A DNA stretch of 10,886 nt from Prevotellaceae bacterium UBA3849 (lineage in GTDB: Bacteria; Bacteroidota; Bacteroidia; Bacteroidales; Bacteroidaceae). The translations under genes and the position numbers were made by a program. A model generated the notes under the pieces. It was not told the origin of the DNA. It was given only the letters and a program-made list of their open reading frames with translations, and did not search any database. The DNA is taken from positions 1 through 10,886 of the forward strand of contig DGHL01000067.1 of NCBI GenBank assembly GCA_002392645.1, written 5' to 3'. This document shows positions 1 through 5,505 of this stretch, piece by piece. Numbering within the stretch: position 1 is the first letter of the stretch; each line of letters begins with the position of its first letter.

Positions 1-1
1 C

Positions 2-49
2 AGCGAAGATGCATGGATAAACTTTCTATTCTTGTATCTTCGCTTTTTT
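2..49 (+). terminator. Intrinsic terminator of an unseen upstream gene
   Basis: AGCGAAGAT (2-10) pairs with ATCTTCGCT (36-44). The stem extends inward to 19/27 with one mismatch and two G-U pairs, giving about 18 positions around a 7-base loop. A run of T at 44-49 follows, so it works on the plus strand. It should end a plus-strand transcript entering from the left, so pflA probably needs a promoter between here and 267. Confidence 0.8.
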
Positions 50-73
50 ATGTAGTTGTGTGAATACGGTAAA

Positions 74-264
74 GGTGGGTTCTAATAATTCCCACTGTCA
101 GATTTTTGAATTTGTTTCAAGGGCAAAATGTTAGCTGATAAGGAAGCATAGCGGGCTATGTGACCGCGGAAGCTAACAGTTTGTACTGAAAGAAAACAAA
201 AATATGACATAATGATATTCATATAATTGACTAATTTAAATCGTGGGGATTTTCAGATCCCACC
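74..264. repeat. Structured intergenic repeat with terminal hairpins (copy 1)
   Basis: The unit is bounded by two short GTGGG...CCCAC hairpins. The left one is at 75-95, with 5-bp arms and an 11-base AT-rich loop. The right one is at 243-263, with 7 pairs and one bulged G. Between them is a long imperfect palindrome at 96-209. Its outer arms are TGTCA (96-100) with TGACA (205-209), and an A/T stretch from 102 to 119 pairs with 187-203. TGTTAGCT (129-136) pairs with AGCTAACA (171-178), and CATAG/CTATG (147-151 and 156-160) forms the tip. There is no open reading frame and no obvious target-site duplication. The first 40 bases recur at 10847-10886, so this is a dispersed element. Terminal imperfect hairpins with a bulge recall the ends used by IS200/IS605 or REP-associated tyrosine transposases, so a non-autonomous, palindrome-ended element is my best guess. 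A regulatory RNA or a MITE of another family are alternatives. Confidence 0.75.
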
Positions 265-267
265 TAT

Positions 268-1011
268 ATGGAAAGCAACGAAATTATAGGACGTATTCAC
301 TCGCTTGAAAGCTTCGGCACACTCGACGGACCCGGCATTCGCTTCATTGCATTCATGCAGGGATGCCCCATGCGCTGCGAGTTTTGTCATAATCCCGACA
401 CATGGGATGCACATGCCAAGGCTCAGTATGAATGGACTCCGGAGCAACTGCTGCAGGAGGTGCTGAAATACCGCAATTTCATAAGGAAGGGTGGCGTGAC
501 CGTCAGCGGAGGCGAACCGCTGATGCAGCCCCGCTTTGTAAGAGAGTTCCTGCGCCTATGTAAGGAGGAAGGACTGCATACCGCCATCGATACCAGCGGA
601 GCAATATATACCGACGAGGCACTGAGCGTGATGGATTACTGCGACCTCGTATTGCTCGACATTAAGACTGCCGATGACATCCTGCACAAAAGCTACACCG
701 GCATCAGTCGAAACAACAACAGAAAGTGGTTTGACCACCTGAAAGAGATTGGCAAGCCTATATGGGTGCGCCACGTATTAGTGCCTGGACGCACTGCCGA
801 CGATGAACACGTAAAAGGCGTGGCGCAGTTTCTTAGCGGCTACAAGGATATCATAGAGCGCATTGACCTGCTGCCATATCATACCATGGGGGTATATAAA
901 TATAAGGAGTTGGGCATCAGCTATCCGTTGGAGGGAGTGCCGCCATTGGCACAGGAAGACCTTGAAAAGTTTACGGCAATGATAAACCTACCTGACGACA
1001 GGAGCATGTAG
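268..1011 (+). CDS. pflA: Pyruvate formate-lyase activating enzyme (radical SAM)
   Basis: This 247-residue cytosolic radical SAM enzyme takes the glycyl hydrogen from pyruvate formate-lyase, using S-adenosylmethionine and a [4Fe-4S] cluster, and so switches the lyase on under anaerobiosis. The cluster motif CxxxCxxC is seen as GCPMRCEFC (C33, C37, C40), preceded by GTLDGPGIRF, which is typical of PFL activases. The SAM-binding GGEP lies at residues 81-84 in VTVSGGEPLMQ. The length matches the family (about 246 in E. coli), and there is no extra ferredoxin insert, which fits PflA rather than the larger glycyl-radical activases. I chose the ATG at 268 because the next Met lies only three residues before the cluster motif. 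No Shine-Dalgarno is visible: the sequence just upstream is the right hairpin of the repeat, 4 bases from the ATG. Its usual partner pflB is 7.4 kb away on the other strand. Confidence 0.95.
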   Translation: MESNEIIGRIHSLESFGTLDGPGIRFIAFMQGCPMRCEFCHNPDTWDAHAKAQYEWTPEQLLQEVLKYRNFIRKGGVTVSGGEPLMQPRFVREFLRLCKEEGLHTAIDTSGAIYTDEALSVMDYCDLVLLDIKTADDILHKSYTGISRNNNRKWFDHLKEIGKPIWVRHVLVPGRTADDEHVKGVAQFLSGYKDIIERIDLLPYHTMGVYKYKELGISYPLEGVPPLAQEDLEKFTAMINLPDDRSM

Positions 1012-1089
1012 TTACTTGCAAGCCGCACTGCCACATCCTTTGGAATCATCTGCAAAAGTAAGAAACCTCCTTTGAACGTCTGGTAAAAC

Positions 1090-1131
1090 AAAAAAAAGTA
1101 TGATTACTATCGCGTAATCATACTTTTTTTT
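1090..1131. terminator. Bidirectional terminator between pflA and the DASS gene
   Basis: An 18-bp perfect stem: an A8 run plus GTATGATTAC (1090-1107) pairs with GTAATCATAC plus a T8 run (1114-1131), around a 6-base loop. Either strand gives a stem followed by eight U. It lies between convergent stop codons at 1011 and 1161 and so serves both genes. Confidence 0.93.
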
Positions 1132-1160
1132 GCATTATACCTTATACATTACTATTTACA

Positions 1161-2666
1161 TTAAATCAAGTGTGCCTGACCTACGAAGTAAAGCAGTGCG
1201 TACCCCAGCAACATGGATATTATACCAATGATGAGTCCCATCTTTGCCATATCCTTCTGTTCTACGAGGTTTGTGGCATACGCCAATGCGTTTGGCGGTG
1301 TAGAGATTGGGAGCACCATGGCACTTGACGCTGCAACTGCCACGCCGATGAGCACCGTAGATGTGCCACCGATGGCGTCGAGCTTGTCGCCCATTGCCGT
1401 ACATACCACCACAAGGATTGGCATAAGCAGAGCCGCCGTGGCAGAGTTACTGATAAAGTTACTCAGCGCATAGCAGATAAGACCTGAGAGCACGAGTATG
1501 AGGATTGGCGAGAAGTCACCGAACGGTATGCTCTCCACCGCACGCTCTGCAAGTTTTGAGGCATTCAGTCCGTAGCCAAGGGCGAAGCCACCGGCTACCA
1601 TCCAGATTACCGACCAGTTGATTTCTTCAAGGTCCTTACGTGTTATCACTCCCGTAAGGGCAAATACCACGAATGGTATCAGTGCCACGGTATAGCTGTT
1701 GATGCCAGTAACGGTATCGAGCAGCCACAGCAGTACGGTAATGAAGAACGTGGCAATCACTATGTATGTGTGCTTGTTGCGCTTCATGCCACCCTCTATC
1801 TTCAGTTCGATAGTCTTCTGTGAGAACGGGAAGAACTTGCGCAGCAACACCCAACCGAGGAACAGCAATACGACTACGAGCGGCACCATGAAGAGCATCC
1901 ACTGACCGAAGCCTATGCCGAGGTTAAGTCCCTCTGGGTCGTTGAGGTATTTCAGCGCTATTGTGTTAGGTGGCGTACCGATAGGAGTACCCATACCACC
2001 GAGGTTGGCTGCTATAGGTATAGACAGTGCCAGCGCAATGCGTCCCTTACCTTCTGGTGGCAACTGCTTGAACACCGGTGTAAGGAAGGTGAGCATCATG
2101 GCTGCCGTGGCTGTGTTGCTGACAAACATTGAGAACAAGCCGGTGATGAGCAGGAAGCCCAGCAACACGTTGTCGCTCTTCGTGCCGAAAGGCTTCAGCA
2201 ACGTCTTTGCCAACTGAGCGTCCAGACCAGTCTTCGTTGCTGCTATGGCAAGGATAAAGCCACCGATGAACAGCATGATGACAGGATCTGCGAAACATGC
2301 CATTACGCTCTTGTATGATAGAAGTTCGCCTACTTCTTCTGGGTCGCACATCCACTTAATACCCGAATCACTGCAGAAAAGCAGCATGGCGCCGATGATG
2401 GCTACCGACGTAGCCCATGAAGGCACTACCTCCATAATCCACATCAACGTGGCAAAGGCAAAGATGGCTATGATGCGCTGCTGCACCACGTTGAGTCCCT
2501 CTATGCCGAAGGCCGTGGAAGGAAGGTTCCACAGTATGAGTGTTATGACAGCCACGATGACTGCCTCTAAGGTTTTTTTCATCACCCTTGAAGGATGACT
2601 CTTTTTCTCCTGGCGCATCTTGTGGTATGCATCTACAAGATGGATGCCGTTGAAATTCTTGAACAT
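1161..2666 (-). CDS. DASS/INDY-family sodium-coupled carboxylate transporter
   Basis: This 501-residue polytopic inner-membrane protein belongs to the divalent anion:sodium symporter family (SLC13, INDY, CitT). Members import C4-dicarboxylates or citrate with Na+, or exchange them. The two inverted-repeat halves show the paired substrate and sodium motifs: SNTATAA at 183-189 with GTPIGTPPN at 226-234, and SNSATAA at 406-412 with PISTPPN at 453-459. The first is the classical SNT; the second has Ser in place of the usual Thr. Hydrophobic segments run from about residue 33 to the end, and the first 30 residues are a charged cytosolic N-terminus. The ATG at 2666 fits the A-rich leader and the -7 box at 2716-2723; Met17 and Met29 are weaker alternatives. 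Substrate cannot be told from sequence. The gene stands alone, between a bidirectional terminator downstream and the Hsp20 terminator upstream. Confidence 0.9.
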   Translation of the reverse strand: MFKNFNGIHLVDAYHKMRQEKKSHPSRVMKKTLEAVIVAVITLILWNLPSTAFGIEGLNVVQQRIIAIFAFATLMWIMEVVPSWATSVAIIGAMLLFCSDSGIKWMCDPEEVGELLSYKSVMACFADPVIMLFIGGFILAIAATKTGLDAQLAKTLLKPFGTKSDNVLLGFLLITGLFSMFVSNTATAAMMLTFLTPVFKQLPPEGKGRIALALSIPIAANLGGMGTPIGTPPNTIALKYLNDPEGLNLGIGFGQWMLFMVPLVVVLLFLGWVLLRKFFPFSQKTIELKIEGGMKRNKHTYIVIATFFITVLLWLLDTVTGINSYTVALIPFVVFALTGVITRKDLEEINWSVIWMVAGGFALGYGLNASKLAERAVESIPFGDFSPILILVLSGLICYALSNFISNSATAALLMPILVVVCTAMGDKLDAIGGTSTVLIGVAVAASSAMVLPISTPPNALAYATNLVEQKDMAKMGLIIGIISMLLGYALLYFVGQAHLI

Positions 2667-2715
2667 TTTTTCTTCGTTATTGTTGTTTGGTTTGTTATTT
2701 ATTTTTTTGGAAATG

Positions 2716-2747
2716 CAAAATTACATTTTTTTTTCGAGAAACCGAAA
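2716..2747 (-). promoter_or_regulatory. Bacteroidetes-type promoter of the DASS gene
   Basis: On the minus strand a TAATTTTG -7 box (2716-2723) fits TAnnTTTG exactly. A TTTC (2744-2747), one base off TTTG, lies 20 bases further upstream. Start of transcription would fall near 2709-2712, giving an A-rich leader of about 45 bases with no Shine-Dalgarno before the ATG at 2666. Confidence 0.65.
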
Positions 2748-2816
2748 CAAAACTACAGAAAAAAGGGCAAGAAAGTGACAAAACGTAAAAAAGTGCTTTG
2801 TCGAAATTACAAAATC

Positions 2817-2864
2817 AAAAAAACTAAAAACGACAATTCTCACTTACAAGCAAGAATTGTCGTT
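2817..2864 (-). terminator. Intrinsic terminator of the Hsp20 gene
   Basis: AACGACAATTCT (2829-2840) pairs perfectly with AGAATTGTCGTT (2853-2864) around a 12-base loop. Read on the minus strand, the stem is followed by a T-rich tail (TTTTTAG then T7). It lies 36 bases past the Hsp20 stop and before the DASS promoter, so the two minus-strand genes should be separate transcripts. Confidence 0.85.
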
Positions 2865-2900
2865 ACGATATCTATCTTTGCACTATCCTGATTTTATCTC

Positions 2901-3335
2901 TTATTTAATTTCTATATAGTGCATCTCCTGCGCTTTCTCTTCCTCCGTCATCTTTGGTATGTCGATAGTCAGCACGCCGTCGTTCATACCTGCAGAGATT
3001 TTGTCGCGCTCTACATTGTCAGGCAGTGTCAGATGCTGCTCAAACTTGCTGTAGCTGAACTCGCGACGCAGGTATTTCTTATCCTTTTCCTCATCCTTCG
3101 AGTCGGCTTTCTTCTCCATGGATATCACAAGTTCATCGTTTGCCACGTTGATCTTGAAGTCATCCTTCGTCATGCCAGGTGCAGCAACCTCCACCTTATA
3201 CTCCTTGTTGTCCTCACTGACGTTAATAGCCGGAGCCGTACCTGCTATCTTTGACGGTACCCAAGGGTCTGCAAAGAAGTCGTTAAAGATTGAAGGAATC
3301 CAATTGTTGTTGTTTGAATACATTGTAGGTAACAT
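2901..3335 (-). CDS. Small heat-shock protein, Hsp20/alpha-crystallin family
   Basis: This 144-residue cytosolic ATP-independent holdase chaperone binds unfolding proteins as large oligomers and hands them to DnaK/ClpB-type machines. The N-terminal arm (1-35) is aromatic-rich (NNNNWIPSIFNDFF). The alpha-crystallin domain starts at APAINV (35-40) and ends at the family signature GVLTIDIPK (120-128). The C-terminal tail carries IEI (141-143), the I-x-I motif that docks on neighbouring subunits. The length is normal. The start at 3335 is fixed by an AGGAGG seven bases upstream; Met5 would be too far from it. This strong Shine-Dalgarno is unusual for this group and contrasts with the other genes here. 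No TAnnTTTG box is seen upstream; a -24/-12-like sequence is the best promoter candidate. I saw no CIRCE operator. Confidence 0.95.
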   Translation of the reverse strand: MLPTMYSNNNNWIPSIFNDFFADPWVPSKIAGTAPAINVSEDNKEYKVEVAAPGMTKDDFKINVANDELVISMEKKADSKDEEKDKKYLRREFSYSKFEQHLTLPDNVERDKISAGMNDGVLTIDIPKMTEEEKAQEMHYIEIK

Positions 3336-3342
3336 AATAAAA

Positions 3343-3348
3343 CCTCCT
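3343..3348 (-). promoter_or_regulatory. Strong Shine-Dalgarno of the Hsp20 gene
   Basis: The minus strand reads AGGAGG, then a seven-base spacer (TTTTATT), then ATG at 3335. It decides the start codon. It is the only consensus Shine-Dalgarno I see in this window. Confidence 0.85.
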
Positions 3349-3434
3349 ATAAATTTAGTTAGACATGTTACGGGCTACTTCATTGGGGCTCTTTCCATAC
3401 GTTGCCTCTTTTCGTTTGCCTTTGCCTACATTAT

Positions 3435-3450
3435 TGCAATCTCTGTGCCT
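3435..3450 (-). promoter_or_regulatory. Possible sigma-54 (-24/-12) promoter of the Hsp20 gene
   Basis: The minus strand reads AGGCAC-AGAGA-TTGCA. This matches the RpoN consensus TGGCAC-N5-TTGCA at all but the first base, with the required GG-N10-GC spacing. Start of transcription would lie near 3424, giving a leader of about 90 bases that ends in the strong Shine-Dalgarno. No TAnnTTTG box is seen on this strand from 3336 to 3600. RpoN occurs in many Bacteroidales, but this is a single motif match and could be chance. Confidence 0.4.
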
Positions 3451-3471
3451 ATGTGCCAGGCTGTCAGTGAT

Positions 3472-3545
3472 TTTAAACTCCTGTAAACTTCCTTAAACTT
3501 TCCGCCTGAGTTTTTAACCTTACGAATACTTTGTTAAACTTTCCG
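3472..3545. repeat. Cluster of short TTAAACTTTCC direct repeats
   Basis: TTAAACTTTCCG occurs exactly twice, at 3493-3504 and 3534-3545, 41 bp apart. Two degenerate relatives (TTAAACTCC, GTAAACTTCC) precede them between 3472 and 3492. They lie just upstream of the -24/-12-like sequence for Hsp20. They could be protein-binding sites. I do not recognise a known regulator site in them. Confidence 0.45.
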
Positions 3546-3602
3546 TCGGTCAAATTGGCAGTCACATGGCATCTGTTCCTACTATACTGCTATGTATTTT
3601 CC

Positions 3603-3713
3603 ATATAAAAGCATAGGGTATTAAAAGTAAATTCAGTGAAATTACTCTGCAAATTCAGTGAAATTACTCTGCAAATTCACTGAATTTATTCTGAGAAAGA
3701 TATGCTTTTACAT
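3603..3713. repeat. Three 22-bp-phased dyads inside an inverted repeat
   Basis: Three tandem 22-bp units lie at 3629-3650, 3651-3672 and 3673-3694. The first two are identical; the third matches at 18 of 22 positions. Each starts with a palindrome of the form AAATTCA(G/C)TGAA(A/T)TT, and the third copy, AAATTCACTGAATTT, is perfect. Dyad centres at 3636, 3658 and 3680 are exactly two helical turns apart, so bound dimers would sit on one face. The array is enclosed by 13-bp arms (3603-3615 and 3701-3713, core AAAAGCATA/TATGCTTTT) with one mismatch. It sits just past the ABC operon stop (3736) and about 200-250 bp upstream of the predicted Hsp20 transcription start. Function is not known. It may be an operator or enhancer array, or part of the operon's 3' end. 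Confidence 0.7.
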
Positions 3714-3735
3714 TGTATTTGGCATAATGTGTTTA

Positions 3736-4380
3736 CTAAATCATTTTCAGAATATCCTCCTCTATCTCCTCCACCGATTCATCTTTGTAGCGTTTCTTTA
3801 TCGAATGTTGACAAAGGAAGTCTATACTATCGCAAATCTCACGTAATGCTGATATCTGGTGTGACGAAATAATGAAAGTCTTTCCATCAGCCTTAGCTTC
3901 CTTTATTATGTTGCGCATATTGATGCATCCTTTAAGATCTACTCCGTTGAAGGGCTCGTCAAGAATCATCAGGGCGTTCTTTTGTAATAGCAGTGTCATG
4001 AACGCAAGCTTTTTCTTCATTCCTGTGGAAAAACGTGAGGCGAAGCGATTCAACGGTAGTTCAAATACTTGATTCAGTCGCTGTATTTCTTCCTCTTCTA
4101 TCGACATACCCTTTGCCCTCACACAGAACTCAATGTGTTCCTTCGCCGTTATCAGAGGATAGAAGTAAGCTTCTGCCGGCATATAGCCAATAGACAAGTC
4201 CTTTGCATGCGTCACTTCACCCTGGTAGTCCGTCAGTCCCATAATACAATTAAACAATGTTGTCTTGCCTGCACCATTTTCACCTACGAAACCATATATT
4301 ACACCTTGTTGGAAATCCAAGTTGACATCACTCAACACCTCCAACTCACCATATCTTTTTGATACATTATTTATATGCAT
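3736..4380 (-). CDS. ABC transporter ATP-binding protein
   Basis: This 214-residue nucleotide-binding subunit would power the membrane protein encoded just upstream. Walker A is GENGAGKTT (33-41), the signature is FSTGMKKK (117-124, in place of LSGGQ), Walker B is ALMILDEP (136-143) and the H-loop His is H174 in SSHQ. The Q-loop position reads GYMPAEAYFYP, so the usual Gln is Ala69. The tail is short and acidic (DESVEEIEEDI). The layout resembles small export-type ATPases of the ABC-2 class. The start at 4380 overlaps the preceding stop as TAATG, a mark of translational coupling. An in-frame ATG at 4389 would add three residues. Codons farther upstream run through the permease gene and are unlikely to be used. 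Substrate is unknown. The region seems more AT-rich than the flanking metabolic genes. Confidence 0.88.
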   Translation of the reverse strand: MHINNVSKRYGELEVLSDVNLDFQQGVIYGFVGENGAGKTTLFNCIMGLTDYQGEVTHAKDLSIGYMPAEAYFYPLITAKEHIEFCVRAKGMSIEEEEIQRLNQVFELPLNRFASRFSTGMKKKLAFMTLLLQKNALMILDEPFNGVDLKGCINMRNIIKEAKADGKTFIISSHQISALREICDSIDFLCQHSIKKRYKDESVEEIEEDILKMI

Positions 4381-5315
4381 TAATTCCATAAGCGGCTGTA
4401 TTTGTTCTTTGAAAGTACTATATAAGTGAAAATGACAATTATCTGCATAGGATATCCCCACAAGCAGAAAACGGAGAACCCATATAGGAATGCAAGCATG
4501 AGGACATTGAAAACGACAAAGAATGTATTAGTAACTACATATCTCATAAATACGCAGGCAGTAACCGAAATAACTCCACTCAACAATAATCGGGCTGGTA
4601 ATGATATTCCTTCTCCTCCAAAGTAAAGCACCACAAGCAATGGAGCAATCCATATTACCGCACCTTGTACCGCCATCTTAACATTCTCAATAATGAACGG
4701 ACGCAGTCCACCATAATTCAATGCCAAAGGAGTAGGGTCTCTCATGCTTATACACATAAAGAGCGTCCACAGCATCGTACATACTATTGACAGGTTTATG
4801 TTATCATAAACCACTCCCATAACCGCACCTGTCAATATACATGGATACAACCACCATATTACTCTGATGGAATACAACAAATCTATACCACCGCGATACA
4901 TGAAAGGCAAGGGAACACGCAGTTCTGCCCTGAACCTTTTGCCATGCAGACATGGAAGAATAAGGGCTGCCGACGTTATTGCCATCATCTGCCACCATTC
5001 GCCCTTTAGCATACATACTATGAGGAAAGGCAAGCTAAGGACCACATAGTCTTCCATCATCACATATCTCGGTTTCGCAAAGGTAAGCGCCAGGAACCTC
5101 TTATCTCCCCTTTTACCGTCTGTAATAAACAGTATAAGGATTGCTATGAATAATGTAGCGTATCTATTGGTGCTGATATAGGCAGTAAACAGCAGCGAAC
5201 CCATTAATGATACCATAATGATACCAAAGACCATTCCTCCAAGACTGAACATACGGCAAAGCATTTTCAGCCTTAACTGCAAAGTCAACTTCAAGGTATT
5301 GAAATTCTGATTCAT
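4380..5315 (-). CDS. Polytopic membrane protein, probable ABC permease
   Basis: This is a 311-residue protein with about eight hydrophobic segments. The clearest are near residues 26-45, 52-64, 92-120, 152-170, 174-190, 217-235, 242-262 and 268-300. There is no signal peptide. I recognise no named family. The pairing with a small ATPase gene through a TAATG overlap suggests an ABC-2-like export permease. A soluble, basic stretch (DGKRGDKRF, 66-74) and another at HGKRFRAELR (124-133) probably face the cytoplasm. The start at 5315 lies only four bases past a perfect -7 box, so the message would be leaderless or nearly so. Met18 is the next in-frame alternative and would leave a leader of about 50 bases. 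First gene of a two-gene operon. Confidence 0.78.
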   Translation of the reverse strand: MNQNFNTLKLTLQLRLKMLCRMFSLGGMVFGIIMVSLMGSLLFTAYISTNRYATLFIAILILFITDGKRGDKRFLALTFAKPRYVMMEDYVVLSLPFLIVCMLKGEWWQMMAITSAALILPCLHGKRFRAELRVPLPFMYRGGIDLLYSIRVIWWLYPCILTGAVMGVVYDNINLSIVCTMLWTLFMCISMRDPTPLALNYGGLRPFIIENVKMAVQGAVIWIAPLLVVLYFGGEGISLPARLLLSGVISVTACVFMRYVVTNTFFVVFNVLMLAFLYGFSVFCLWGYPMQIIVIFTYIVLSKNKYSRLWN

Positions 5316-5319
5316 GACG

Positions 5320-5350
5320 CAAAATTAATATTTACATTGCTAACCTGCAA
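5320..5350 (-). promoter_or_regulatory. Near-perfect promoter of the ABC operon
   Basis: The minus strand reads TTG (5348-5350), a 20-base spacer, then TAATTTTG (5320-5327), an exact fit to the Bacteroidetes -33/-7 pattern. Only CGTC separates the -7 box from the ATG at 5315, so transcription should start within a few bases of the start codon. Confidence 0.8.
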
Positions 5351-5412
5351 GGCCTATTAAGGAACTTTACTTTTAACTCGTTTTATTTAACGATTCAATC
5401 TGCGTCAAAACT

Positions 5413-5449
5413 AAAAATGACCGCTCAGCTTTGCCGAGCGGTCGTTTTT
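5413..5449. terminator. Terminator of the beta-galactosidase gene
   Basis: A 14-bp stem with one G-U pair: AAAAATGACCGCTC (5413-5426) pairs with GAGCGGTCGTTTTT (5436-5449) around a 9-base loop. On the minus strand the stem is followed by TTTTTAGTTTTG. It lies 57 bases past the GH2 stop. The plus strand also has a T5 tail. Between it and the ABC promoter (5351-5412) I see nothing else. Confidence 0.9.
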
Positions 5450-5505
5450 CGTAATATCAGCGGTGCTTGCGCTTGACATCTGCGCTGCATGCTAATTTAG
5501 TGGCA

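Noticed and set aside
1213..2598. Plus-strand open frames across the DASS gene (1213-1473, 1915-2217, 2245-2598)
   Set aside because: They are antisense shadows of a clear membrane-protein gene and have low-complexity translations with no recognisable domain.
2873..2880. TATCTTTG on the plus strand as a promoter
   Set aside because: It matches the -7 box but has no -33 box at 19-21 bases and would only transcribe antisense to Hsp20.
2595..2891. 98-codon plus-strand frame between the DASS and Hsp20 genes
   Set aside because: It covers the DASS promoter and the Hsp20 terminator and encodes a Lys- and Phe-rich product expected from AT-rich intergenic DNA.
3118..3486. 122-codon plus-strand frame over the Hsp20 start
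   Set aside because: It is antisense to a clear Hsp20 gene and has no ribosome-binding site or recognisable domain.
3556..3571. TGGCA repeated 11 bp apart as a plus-strand sigma-54 site
   Set aside because: It lacks the C at -24 and the TTGC at -12, and no plus-strand gene follows.
3629..3694. Three tandem units as a CRISPR array
   Set aside because: The units are contiguous with no spacers, and there are no cas genes.
4381..4461. Upstream extension of the ABC ATPase frame
   Set aside because: It lies within the permease coding sequence, and the ATPase fold starts at MHINNVSKRYGE; the TAATG junction at 4380 is the better start.
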